This document shows positions 7,877-15,697 of a DNA stretch of 64,000 nt, one piece after another. The position numbers and the translations under genes are program-made. A model generated the notes under the pieces. It was not told the DNA's origin and did no database searches. It worked only from the letters and a program-made list of their open reading frames with translations. The number at the start of each line of letters is the position of its first letter. Within the stretch, counting starts at the first letter, position 1. The stretch comes from Streptomyces sp. HUAS CB01 (GTDB lineage Bacteria; Actinomycetota; Actinomycetes; Streptomycetales; Streptomycetaceae), in NCBI RefSeq assembly GCF_030406905.1, contig NZ_CP129137.1, positions 7,471,501 through 7,535,500 of the forward strand. Direction: 5' to 3'.

Positions 7877-8169
7877 CGTCTGCGAAGGATCCGGCCGTGC
7901 TGCGGGACGCACCGGCGGCCACGGCCCAGCCGGGGCCGCTCGCGCAGCGGCAGTTGGCGCTGGTCGACCTGCTGGACCGGCTGCTCGCCGGCGGCGTGGT
8001 GATCAAGGGTGACCTCACCTTGCGGATCGCGGACGTCGACCTCGTGCGCGTCGACCTCAACGCGTTGATCTGCTCCGTCGGGCCGGTGGTCGCCTCGCCC
8101 TTCGAGGACCGCGGCGGCTCCCGTACGGACGGACCGCCCGCCGACGAGCGGCCCGGAGGAACGTCATGA
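7873..8169 (+). CDS. gvpS: GvpS, GvpA-family gas vesicle protein (cluster 2)
   Basis: 98 residues from the GTG at 7873, which overlaps the gvpL stop exactly as in cluster 1. A longer frame from 7810 would run through gvpL and is not credible. The core reads LALVDLLDRLLAGGVVIKGDL and IADVDLVRVDLNALICSVGP. It is followed by a short Gly/Pro tail and overlaps gvpK by four bases. Confidence 0.88.
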   Translation: MTSAKDPAVLRDAPAATAQPGPLAQRQLALVDLLDRLLAGGVVIKGDLTLRIADVDLVRVDLNALICSVGPVVASPFEDRGGSRTDGPPADERPGGTS

Positions 8170-8447
8170 GCGGACGGCAGGTGGACCTCGACCCCGACAC
8201 CGTCGAGCGGGATCTCGCCCAACTGGTCCTCACGGTGGTGGAGTTGCTGCGCCAGCTCATGGAACGCCAGGCCCTTCGCCGGGTGGAGACCGGCGACCTC
8301 ACCGAAGAGCAGGAGGAGCGCATCGGTCTCACGCTGATGCTCCTCGAGGAGCGCATGGACGAACTGCTGGAGAAGTTCGGGCTGCGCCCCGAGGACCTGA
8401 ACATCGACCTGGGCCCGCTGGGCCCGCTGCTCCCGCGCGACGGCTGA
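8166..8447 (+). CDS. gvpK: Gas vesicle protein GvpK (cluster 2)
   Basis: 93 residues, the usual compact GvpK: VDLDPDTVERDLAQLVLTVV, ELLRQLMERQALRRVETGDL, TEEQEERIGLTLMLLEERMDELLEKFGL, ending LNIDLGPLGPLLPRDG. It is the last gene of the ten-gene operon that begins at gvpO. No strong terminator hairpin follows; the next gene starts 94 bases later. Confidence 0.95.
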   Translation: MSGRQVDLDPDTVERDLAQLVLTVVELLRQLMERQALRRVETGDLTEEQEERIGLTLMLLEERMDELLEKFGLRPEDLNIDLGPLGPLLPRDG

Positions 8448-8541
8448 CCTCCGACCCGCGGTCGACCCCGCGCGGCGGCCGCCCGACGAGCCCGTGCCCG
8501 CAGATCGACGACCCCCGGACGACCCCCGAAGGAAGGCAGTG

Positions 8542-9030
8542 ATGGCGACCCACGACGTGGTGGAGCTGATTCTCGAAGACCACCGGACGATGGAGGACCT
8601 CCTCCGCCGGATGCGCAGCATCGAAGCGGACCGGGCGAAGGCCCTCCGCGAGTTCTCCCGGCTGCTGATCGCCCACGGCGAGGCGGAGGAGGCGAAGGTC
8701 TATCCCGCGCTGAAGCGCTACAAGAAGATCGACGACGAAGAGGTCGAGCACGGCTCGGAAGAGCACACCGAGGGCAACAGGGCGCTCCTCGCCCTGCTGG
8801 AGGTGGACGACCTGGGTGGCGAGGAGTGGGACGAGAAGCTGGAGAACCTGGTCGAGGCGGTCAACCACCACCTCGACGAGGAGGAGCGGACGCTGCTCAA
8901 CGAGACCCGCCGCAATGTGCCCGAGGAACGAAGGGCCGAACTGGGCGAGGCCTTCCGGCGCGAGCGTGCGGACCTGCTCGCCTCCGACTGCGGAGCCGTC
9001 GAGAACGTCCGCCGTCTCGCCAAGGGCTGA
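8542..9030 (+). CDS. Hemerythrin HHE domain protein
   Basis: 162 residues from ATG 8542, which has GAAGGAAGG upstream; an in-frame ATG at 8494 lacks a ribosome site. The pattern of a four-helix hemerythrin is visible: VVELILEDHRTMEDLLRRM (first His), LLIAHGEAEEAKVYPAL (His and Glu), EHGSEEHTEGNRALLALL, then VEAVNHHLDEEERTLL (His and Glu). These residues would hold a di-iron centre. Such proteins sense or detoxify oxygen, NO or iron; the exact role is unknown. A hairpin follows at 9036-9058. Confidence 0.9.
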   Translation: MATHDVVELILEDHRTMEDLLRRMRSIEADRAKALREFSRLLIAHGEAEEAKVYPALKRYKKIDDEEVEHGSEEHTEGNRALLALLEVDDLGGEEWDEKLENLVEAVNHHLDEEERTLLNETRRNVPEERRAELGEAFRRERADLLASDCGAVENVRRLAKG

Positions 9031-9035
9031 CCGTG

Positions 9036-9058
9036 GGCCGCCCGGAGACAGGGCGGCC
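9036..9058 (+). terminator. Hairpin after the hemerythrin gene
   Basis: GGCCGCCC and GGGCGGCC form a perfect eight-base-pair stem with a seven-base loop, six bases after the stop. There is no T-tract, as is common in Streptomyces terminators. Confidence 0.55.
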
Positions 9059-9184
9059 TCGGAACGCGGCCCGTGCGAAGCGGGCGAAACGCCCATGTGT
9101 AGCAGACCACCCGTCGGGCAGGCGGTCAGCGAGGCGGGCTGGACAAGGATGCCGCCCCACTTCCCACTCCTGCACGGAGGAGAC

Positions 9185-10369
9185 ATGCGTGCACTGACAT
9201 GGCAGGGCCGGCGCGATGTACGGGTGGAAACCGTGTCCGACCCCCAGCTCAAGGAGTCCGGCGACGTTCTGGTGCGCATCACCTCCACCGGCATCTGCGG
9301 CTCCGATCTGCACCTCTACGAGGTCATGGGGCCGTATCTGGATCCGGGCGACATCCTCGGCCACGAGGCGATGGGAATCGTCGAGGAGGTCGGCGACGAT
9401 GTCACCGAACTCGACGTGGGCGACCGGGTGGTTGTGCCGTTCAACATTTCCTGCGGCCGTTGTTACATGTGCGACCAGGGTCTCCAATCGCAGTGCGAGA
9501 CGACCCAGGTGAAGGAGCGCGGCATGGGCGCCGCGCTGTTCGGCTACACCAAGCTCTACGGCCAGGTGCCCGGAGGCCAGGCCGAGCTGCTGCGGGTGCC
9601 GTTCGGCGACACGCTGCCGGTCAAGGTGCCCCACGGGCCGCCCGACGAGCGGTTCGTCTACCTCTCCGATGTGCTGCCCACCGCCTGGCAGGCCGTCGAG
9701 TACGCCGATGTGCCGCCCGGCGGCACCGTCACCGTGCTCGGTCTGGGGCCGATCGGTGAAATGGCGTGCCGTATCGCACTGCACCGCGGGGCACGGCTCG
9801 TCGTGGGCGTCGATCTCGTACCCGAGCGGCTTCAGCGGGCCGCCTCCCGAGGAGTGAAGACGTTCGACCTGCGTACCCAGGGCAAGGACTTGATCGAGGC
9901 CGTCCGCGGCCTCACCGACGGGCGCGGTACGGACGCGGTCATCGACGCCGTCGGCATGGAGGCCCACGGCGCACCTGTGGCCAAGGCCGCGCACTGGCTC
10001 GTCGGCATGCTGCCCGACGCCGTCGCGGAGCGGCTGATGGAGCACGCCGGTGTCGACCGGCTGAGCGCCCTGTACACGGTGATCGAACTCGTACGTCGCG
10101 GCGGCACCGTCTCGGTGTCGGGCGTCTACGGCGGCTCCGCCGACCCGATGCCCATGTTGAGGATGTTCGACAAGCAGATCCAGCTGCGGATGGGCCAGGC
10201 CAATGTCCGGCGGTGGGTGGACGACATCCTGCCGCTGCTCGGCGACGACGACCCGCTCGGTGTCGAGGGCTTCGCAACGCACACCATGCCGTTGGAGGAG
10301 GCACCCCGGGCATACCGGATGTTCCAGGCCAAGGAGGACGGCATGATCAAGACCCTGCTGAAGCCCTGA
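9185..10369 (+). CDS. Zinc-dependent alcohol dehydrogenase (glutathione-dependent formaldehyde dehydrogenase-like)
   Basis: 394 residues, with GGAGGAG just upstream of ATG 9185. Medium-chain dehydrogenase features are visible. The catalytic zinc site includes CGSDLHLYE near residue 38 and GHEAMGIVEEVG near 60. The structural zinc cysteines are C-G-R-C-Y-M-C-x7-C near 95-106. The Rossmann motif is GLGPIGEMA near 187. The C-terminal segment RRWVDDILPLL and MPLEEAPRAYRMFQ is typical of the formaldehyde dehydrogenase-like branch common in actinomycetes. The substrate is not determined. The gene is transcribed alone and ends at a strong inverted repeat. Confidence 0.9.
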   Translation: MRALTWQGRRDVRVETVSDPQLKESGDVLVRITSTGICGSDLHLYEVMGPYLDPGDILGHEAMGIVEEVGDDVTELDVGDRVVVPFNISCGRCYMCDQGLQSQCETTQVKERGMGAALFGYTKLYGQVPGGQAELLRVPFGDTLPVKVPHGPPDERFVYLSDVLPTAWQAVEYADVPPGGTVTVLGLGPIGEMACRIALHRGARLVVGVDLVPERLQRAASRGVKTFDLRTQGKDLIEAVRGLTDGRGTDAVIDAVGMEAHGAPVAKAAHWLVGMLPDAVAERLMEHAGVDRLSALYTVIELVRRGGTVSVSGVYGGSADPMPMLRMFDKQIQLRMGQANVRRWVDDILPLLGDDDPLGVEGFATHTMPLEEAPRAYRMFQAKEDGMIKTLLKP

Positions 10370-10476
10370 CGCGGATGTGCCACACGTCGTCCTCGGGCAC
10401 GTGCGGCAGGCGCTCGGGCGCGGCGCGTCCCGGTACGTGCGGCACGTTCTCGGGCCGACCGCGGCACCCGGTCGGG

Positions 10477-10509
10477 CCTGGCGCGGCCGGGCGTGGCGGC
10501 CGCGCCAGG
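10477..10509. terminator. Bidirectional terminator hairpin
   Basis: A perfect 13-base-pair stem (10477-10489 with 10497-10509) around a seven-base loop. It lies between the convergent ends of the dehydrogenase (10369) and the minus-strand gene (10521), where a terminator for both would be expected. Confidence 0.75.
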
Positions 10510-10520
10510 GCACGCCCGGC

Positions 10521-11012
10521 TCAGGCGGGCCCCCGGCGCAGCACGGTGTCGGCGGCGGTCAGGTGCAGGTCCTCCACGACGGCCATCTGGCTCTTCGCGC
10601 GTTCCCTCAGCTCGTCCAGCCGTGCCGTGTCGATCCGTCCTGTGTCCCGCGCCACCGGTGTGAGGGCGCGCCAGAGCATGTACTTGCCCTGGATGCCCAT
10701 CCGCAGTGCCTCCAGTTCGACGATCGTGCTCAGTCCCGCACGGCGCAGCACGCGACCGTTGGGCTTGAGACGGGCGGCCTTCTCCGCGGCCCAGCCGGCG
10801 CAGACCTTGTACCGGTGGGGCGCGATGTCGAGCGTCCCCATCAGGTCCAGCAGGGTGCTCCGGTCCTCGGCGATGTCCTCGGCGAGACGGCGCAGCTCCG
10901 CGGCGCGGGGTGAGGAAGCGTGGGCGCGCGCGATGCGCCGCGCGAGTTCGGCGCCGGACGTGGCCCCGGCCACGTGGTCGTTCAGATAGATGCGGAGGGC
11001 GTCTCGGTGCAA
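10521..11012 (-). CDS. Helical protein of unknown function
   Basis: 163 residues from a TTG at 11012 that has GGGAGAAGG six bases upstream on the minus strand. An ATG at 11129 gives 39 more residues of low-complexity sequence and no ribosome site. The protein appears all-helical: RIYLNDHVAGATSGAELARRIARAH, AAELRRLAEDIAEDRSTLL, STIVELEALRMGIQGKYMLWRAL, DELRERAKSQMAVVEDLHL. The spacing of His and Glu loosely recalls ferritin-like bundles, but no family is assigned. Transcribed divergently from the SDR gene. Confidence 0.75.
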   Translation of the reverse strand: MHRDALRIYLNDHVAGATSGAELARRIARAHASSPRAAELRRLAEDIAEDRSTLLDLMGTLDIAPHRYKVCAGWAAEKAARLKPNGRVLRRAGLSTIVELEALRMGIQGKYMLWRALTPVARDTGRIDTARLDELRERAKSQMAVVEDLHLTAADTVLRRGPA

Positions 11013-11344
11013 GGGACCTTCTCCCAGCTGTCGGGGTGCGGCAGGGCGCTCGTGCGGCGGGCGTACGTCCACGGGGTGGTGCCCGGGGCCGGCTCGGCCC
11101 GTGCGCACGTGCTCGGCTCTTCCCGACATCCCTTCCGCCGGCCTCGAGCGGACTCACCGCGCGAGCCGACGGTCCCTCGATCGGAGTGCACGGCGGCGCG
11201 CCGGCCCCGGGCCGGTTTCACGCTCGGACGCACGGGCAGCCGCCGGGTGGCTGCCCGGGGACCGCGAGAGACCGGGCGGCTCCCACCGCCCGCCGCAGCG
11301 GAGGGCGGAAGTGAAGTAGGGACGACTCGGAAAGGATGAGTGTC
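11013..11344. other. Divergent intergenic region with a 9-bp hairpin
   Basis: This spacer separates the minus-strand gene from the SDR gene. It holds a perfect nine-base-pair inverted repeat, CGGGCAGCC and GGCTGCCCG at 11233-11257, about 90 bases before the SDR start. AAAGGA at 11331-11336 is the SDR ribosome site. No convincing -35/-10 pair or extra gene was seen. Confidence 0.55.
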
Positions 11345-12235
11345 ATGGCGGCGAGGGACCCCGAGCGGCGCGACCCCGTCACTGCCCACCCCCAGCCGGA
11401 CTTCCCGGACCAGGAGCAGGCCCATCCCGGATGGACGGGTCCGATGGATCCGCCCCCGGACCACGGGGAGACGTCCTACGTGGGCCACGGCGCCCTTCAG
11501 GACCGTACGGCCGTGGTGACCGGCGGCGACTCGGGCATCGGCAGGGCGGTCGCACTGGCGTACGCGCGCGAGGGCGCCGACGTCCTCTTCACGCATCTGC
11601 CCGAGGAGGCGGCCGACGCCCGGGAGACCACCCGGCTCGTCGAGGAGGCCGGCCGCAAGGCGGTGGCGGTGAGCTGCGACATCCGTGAGGAGGACCAGTG
11701 CCGGGCCCTGATCGGACGGGCCGTCGCGGAGTTCGGTCGCATCGACATCCTGGTCAACAACGCGGCCTACCAGATGTCCCAGCCGGACGGGATCGGCGCG
11801 ATCTCGACGGAACAGTTCGACCGGGTGATGAAGACCAACCTCTACGGCATGTTCTGGCTGTCGAAGATGGCGCTGCCGCACATTCCCCGGGGCGGCTGCA
11901 TCATCAACACGACGTCCGTTCAGGCGTACAAACCCAGTCCGCACCTGCTGGACTACGCGACGAGCAAGGGCGCCATCGTGACCTTCACCCAGGGGCTGGC
12001 CCGGATGGTCGCCGAGGACGGGGTGCGCGTGAACGCCGTGGCGCCGGGCCCGGTGTGGACGCCGCTGATCCCGGCGACGATGCCCGACACCAAGGAGTTC
12101 GGCAAGCAGTCGCCGCTCGGCAGGCCGGCCCAACCGGTGGAAATGTCACCGGCATATGTCTTCCTGGCCTCCGACCGGGCGCGTTTCATCACGGCGGAAA
12201 TCCTCAACGCCACCGGGGGCACTCCGCTGCCCTGA
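11345..12235 (+). CDS. SDR family oxidoreductase (general-stress-protein-39-like)
   Basis: 296 residues. ATG 11345 is chosen because AAAGGA is eight bases upstream; an ATG at 11336 overlaps that site. Features: an N-terminal extension with MDPPPDHGETSYVGHG, cofactor motif TGGDSGIGRAVALAYAREGAD near residue 57, NNAAYQ near 137, and catalytic Ser plus Y-A-T-S-K near 200. The C-terminal EMSPAYVFLAS and ATGGTPLP complete the pattern. This subgroup of short-chain dehydrogenases (YdaD, YhdF, glucose/ribitol dehydrogenase annotations) is stress-linked in other bacteria; the substrate is unknown. It uses NAD(P). Confidence 0.92.
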   Translation: MAARDPERRDPVTAHPQPDFPDQEQAHPGWTGPMDPPPDHGETSYVGHGALQDRTAVVTGGDSGIGRAVALAYAREGADVLFTHLPEEAADARETTRLVEEAGRKAVAVSCDIREEDQCRALIGRAVAEFGRIDILVNNAAYQMSQPDGIGAISTEQFDRVMKTNLYGMFWLSKMALPHIPRGGCIINTTSVQAYKPSPHLLDYATSKGAIVTFTQGLARMVAEDGVRVNAVAPGPVWTPLIPATMPDTKEFGKQSPLGRPAQPVEMSPAYVFLASDRARFITAEILNATGGTPLP

Positions 12236-12298
12236 CGCGCCTCACCACCGGACCCCGCGGCGGAGTTTCCCGGCACTGGCGAAGGGCAACCAGGCAAT

Positions 12299-13285
12299 AT
12301 GGTGCAAATCGGATACACGATGATGACGGAGCAGGCCGGCCCGCGACAGCTGGTCGATCACGTGATGCACGCGGAGGACGTGGGGTTCGACTTCTGCGTG
12401 ACCTCCGACCACGCCTTCCCCTGGCTGCGGGCCCAGGGGCACTCCCCGTACGCGTGGAGCGTGCTGGGTGCGGCGGCGCAGGCCACTTCCGAGATTCCGC
12501 TGATGACCTTCGTGACCTGTCCGACGATGCGCTATCACCCCGCCGTCGTCGCACAGAAGGCGGCCACGCTCCAGCTCCTGTCGGGGGGGCGGTTCCGGCT
12601 CGGACTGGGATCGGGGGAGAACCTGAACGAGCACATCGTGGGGGACTGGCCGCCCGCCGGTGTGCGCCTGGAGATGCTCGGCGAGGCGGTCGAGATCATC
12701 CGGGAGCTGTTCCGCGGGGAGCACGTCAGCCGGCGCGGAGGGCACTTCACCGTGGATTCCGCCAAGCTGTGGGACCTGCCCGACGAACCGCCGCCGATCG
12801 GCATCGCCGTCTCGGGCGAGCGCTCCTGCGAACTCGCGGGACGGCTCGCCGACGTCATGATCGCGGACCAGCCCGAGCGGTCCCTCACGGAGTCCTTCGA
12901 GCGGGCCGGAGGAGCGGGCAAGCCCCGCATCGGGCAGATGGCCCTCTGCTACGACACCGACCGCGAGGCCGCGGTGCGGCGGGCGCACGAGCAGTTCAAA
13001 TGGTTCGGCATGGGCTGGAAGGTGAATTCGGAACTACCACACCCCGACGCGTTCGAGGCGGCCACCCGGTACGTGCGCCCCGAGGACGTCGCCGAGGCCA
13101 TTCCGTGCGGCGATGACCCGGAGGCGGTCGTGGAGGCGGTGCGGGGCTTCGTCGAGGCGGGTTTCACCGAGGTCGCCCTCGTCCAGATCGGCGGGAACAC
13201 GCAGCACGACTTCCTCGAATGGGCGGAGGACAAGCTGCTGCCCCAACTGCACGCGCTCGGCGGGGACGAAGCCGTGGCGGCGTAG
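12299..13285 (+). CDS. LLM-class F420-dependent oxidoreductase (luciferase fold)
   Basis: 328 residues in a luciferase-like TIM barrel. Blocks include IGYTMMTEQAGPRQLVDHVM, DFCVTSDHAFPW near residue 30, TCPTMRYHPAVVAQKAATLQ near 78, and GRFRLGLGSGENLNEHIVG near 100. The end VALVQIGGNTQHDFLEWAEDKLLPQL is typical of the TIGR03557 subgroup of F420-dependent enzymes related to F420-dependent glucose-6-phosphate dehydrogenase. The natural substrate is unknown. It starts 63 bases after the SDR gene on the same strand, so the two may be cotranscribed. Confidence 0.9.
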   Translation: MVQIGYTMMTEQAGPRQLVDHVMHAEDVGFDFCVTSDHAFPWLRAQGHSPYAWSVLGAAAQATSEIPLMTFVTCPTMRYHPAVVAQKAATLQLLSGGRFRLGLGSGENLNEHIVGDWPPAGVRLEMLGEAVEIIRELFRGEHVSRRGGHFTVDSAKLWDLPDEPPPIGIAVSGERSCELAGRLADVMIADQPERSLTESFERAGGAGKPRIGQMALCYDTDREAAVRRAHEQFKWFGMGWKVNSELPHPDAFEAATRYVRPEDVAEAIPCGDDPEAVVEAVRGFVEAGFTEVALVQIGGNTQHDFLEWAEDKLLPQLHALGGDEAVAA

Positions 13286-13444
13286 AGGCGGGGTCGACGG
13301 AGCTGTGGCGGCGTTGAAGGCCGCGTCCTGGGGGTCGCGATCTCCTGAAGGCTCGCCAGGGCCTCCGGCCCCGAGGACGGTCCATTCCTGAGCCGACGGC
13401 GTCGCCCTCCTGCCGCTCGGCCGCAGGGGACGGCGTGCTGCTCC

Positions 13445-14101
13445 TCAGCCCAGTGGACTGTCGTCCAGCGACCCCAGCAGCTCGGCCGCGTCGCGGTACA
13501 GCGCCGTGGCCCCCGCGGCCTCCAGCGCCGCCCTGGGGATTCCGCCGCTCAGCAGTCCGACGCAGGTGACTCCGGCCCGCGTGCCCGCCGCCATGTCCCA
13601 GACCGTGTCGCCCACGAACACCGATTCCTCCGCCCGGGCCTCGGCGAGCCCCAGGGCCTGCAGCACGGGCTCCGGGGCGGGCTTTCCGGACGAGACGTCG
13701 TCGGCGCTGGTCGTGTTCAGGACGGCCTCGTCTGCGTCGATGGCGCGGCGCAGCGCCCCGAGCTCGGCGCCGCTCGCGGAGGTCACCAGAACGATCCTCC
13801 AGCCCCGCCCGGCGAGCGTGCGCAGCAGATCGCCCGCGGACTCGAACGCCTCAAGGCGTTCGAAGTACGTCCCGTACAGCGTCCGGTGGGCGTCACTCAG
13901 GGCGTCGTCCTCGTCCCGGTCCCGTCCCTCGCCGAGGAGGTGGGCGATGAGGTCCGTGGAGCCGAGGCCCACGGCCCGGTGGACCGCGTGCATCGTCACC
14001 CGGTGACCGGCCTGGCGGAAGGCCTCCCACCAGGTGACCGTGTGCAGGTGGTTGGTGTCGACGAGGGTGCCGTCGACGTCGAAGAGTGCCGCCCTTGTCA
14101 T
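13445..14101 (-). CDS. HAD family hydrolase (phosphoglycolate phosphatase / beta-phosphoglucomutase-like)
   Basis: 218 residues from ATG 14101, which has GGTGGAG upstream on the minus strand. HAD motifs: I, FDVDGTLVDTNHLH near residue 6 (nucleophile and acid/base Asp); II, VLVTSASGAEL near 115; III, K in SSGKPAPEPVLQALG near 150; IV, SVFVGDTVWDMAAG near 172. The helical cap is at about 18-85. It is a soluble phosphatase with unknown substrate. Confidence 0.9.
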   Translation of the reverse strand: MTRAALFDVDGTLVDTNHLHTVTWWEAFRQAGHRVTMHAVHRAVGLGSTDLIAHLLGEGRDRDEDDALSDAHRTLYGTYFERLEAFESAGDLLRTLAGRGWRIVLVTSASGAELGALRRAIDADEAVLNTTSADDVSSGKPAPEPVLQALGLAEARAEESVFVGDTVWDMAAGTRAGVTCVGLLSGGIPRAALEAAGATALYRDAAELLGSLDDSPLG

Positions 14102-14423
14102 GGTCTCCACCTCTCCGTGCGCGCACTCGCGCACTCGCGCACTCGCGCAGTCGGGCCGCGCCGTGTCCTGCTCCGAGAGTCCGGTCCCTTGCGCCTCGTG
14201 GTCCGGTCCGTTCGCGCTGCCCGGGACCGCGTGGCCGGTGCGGACGGGGCGCCCGTCGTGAGGGCGGGTACCCGTCAGGGCCGTCGGCAGTCCGTGGGAC
14301 GGCGTACCGCCGCCCCGCCCCATGATCGTCCCGGGCCGCTGAGTGGATGCCGCCTATTGGGGCATAAGCCATGAAGTGTTTGTAAAGCTTTATATATGTG
14401 TCATTCATCCAGGAGGCGTGATC
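14102..14423. other. Intergenic region with 8-bp tandem repeat and an AT-rich pocket
   Basis: The unit GCGCACTC is repeated at 14121, 14129 and 14137, with a partial fourth copy. Near 14365-14410 is a rare AT-rich stretch (TTGTAAAGCTTTATATATG) in very GC-rich surroundings, just before the AGGAGG at 14411. It probably contains the promoter of the next gene, but -35/-10 boxes are not clear-cut. Confidence 0.5.
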
Positions 14424-14807
14424 ATGTCGAAGAAGTCGCGAGAGCCGTCGCACGGCGAGGGCCCCAGCAGGTTCAAGGGCCAGGACCAGCACGGCTGGGC
14501 GGAGGACGTCGACGACACCGCCCAGGACAACCCCAGCGGACACCGCTCCTTCCACCCGGATACGTATGCGGGTGGCTCGAAGAAGAGCCGGCGGCCGACG
14601 GAGGAGGAAAAGGCGGCATCCCTCGAGGGCACGACCGTCGAGAGCGACACCCGCAGGGGTGAGGACCAGGGCGGCAAGCAGGGCCAGAAGGGCATGCGTG
14701 ACACCGGCCCCCGCGGGAAGTCGCAGCGGCCGAGCGGGTCGAAGAGCTCGTCGGCCTTCAGCGGGGTGGACCCCCAGGACCCGGACACTCCTCACTCTGG
14801 ACGCTGA
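14424..14807 (+). CDS. Small hydrophilic, probably disordered protein
   Basis: 127 residues, with AGGAGG seven bases before ATG 14424. Almost every residue is charged or polar (K, S, G, E, D, R, P). There are no hydrophobic segments and no cysteine. Readable blocks are FKGQDQHGWAEDVDDTAQDN, SGHRSFHPDTYAGGSKKSR and RPTEEEKAASLEG. This composition is typical of hydrophilic, stress-associated bacterial proteins, but no family is recognised. Its strong ribosome site and AT-rich upstream region argue that it is a real gene. Confidence 0.75.
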   Translation: MSKKSREPSHGEGPSRFKGQDQHGWAEDVDDTAQDNPSGHRSFHPDTYAGGSKKSRRPTEEEKAASLEGTTVESDTRRGEDQGGKQGQKGMRDTGPRGKSQRPSGSKSSSAFSGVDPQDPDTPHSGR

Positions 14808-14855
14808 GGTTCCCTGCGCGATGCCCGCACCACGGACAGGCGGGCGGAGGCCACC

Positions 14856-15585
14856 ATGACGCAGCTCGGCGGCGGAGCATCGCACGGTTCCGGCGGTGTG
14901 CCGCCGGTCCCGCAGCTGACCGACGACCATCTGGAACGGTGGAGAGCGGGCTCCGTCAGGCCGCACGCGTACCAGGGCGGGCCCAGGAACTGCTGAGCGC
15001 CGTTCTCGAGGCCAGCAAGGGGCTCCGGCTCGAATCGACCGACGTGCTCCGCCGGATCATCGACGCCGGCCGTGGCCTCGTACGGGCCCGCTGCGCCGCC
15101 CTCGGGGTGCTGAACCCGGCTGCTGCGGGCCGGTTCGCCCAGGTGGTCACGTCCGGCTTCGGTGCGGACATCCCCGCCTCACCGGACGGGACCGACTCGC
15201 CCCTGCCGCGCTCCTGAGCGGGCTCGTCCGCGACCCGCGCCCGCTGCGCGCCGAGGGCGGTCCGCCGCTCGGCCGCCGTCACGACGGTCCCGACGAGCGG
15301 GTGCGGACGCCCGGACTGATCGGTGTGCCGATCCGGGTGCGCGAACAGCTCTACGGCCATCTCCGCCCGGCCGCCACGGACCCGGGTGACACCGTGCTGC
15401 TGCACACCGACGGACTGGTGGAGCACCGGGCCCGGTCCATCGACGACGGCATGGACCAGGCGGCCCGGGTCGCCGCCGCACTCGGCGGTGAGCCGCTCGC
15501 GGACCTCTGCGACGAACTGCTCACCCACCGCGAAGGTGCCTTCCACGACGATGTCGCCGTGTTCGCCACCCGCCTGACGCGGTGA
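14856..15585 (+). pseudogene. Decayed GAF / SpoIIE-phosphatase regulator
   Basis: Pieces of one gene lie in different frames. ATG 14856 (GGCGGAGG upstream) gives PQLTDDHLER; a one-base loss near 14938 shifts to VESGLRQAARVPGRAQELL and the GAF-type LESTDVLRRIIDAGRGLVRARCAALGVL. Near 15205 a second shift continues as ALLSGLVRDPRPLRAEG and GLIGVPIRVREQLYGHL. This then jumps directly to the end of a SpoIIE/PP2C domain (DTVLLHTDGLVEHR, DLCDELL, HDDVAVFATRL). The end of GAF and most of the phosphatase, well over 100 residues, are missing. Functional output is unlikely. Confidence 0.82.
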
Positions 15586-15697
15586 CACCCCTCCACACCG
15601 GTGTGCCGCGGTTGCTCCGTCGATGCCCGCGCCCGCGCCGACCGCCTCGACGCGGGCGCGGGAGCGCGGTCGGGCGCCGGGGGGTCCTGTCGCTCCG

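Noticed and set aside
14121..14150. The GCGCACTC tandem repeat as a CRISPR-like array
   Set aside because: The units are eight bases long and contiguous with no spacers; it is a simple short tandem repeat.
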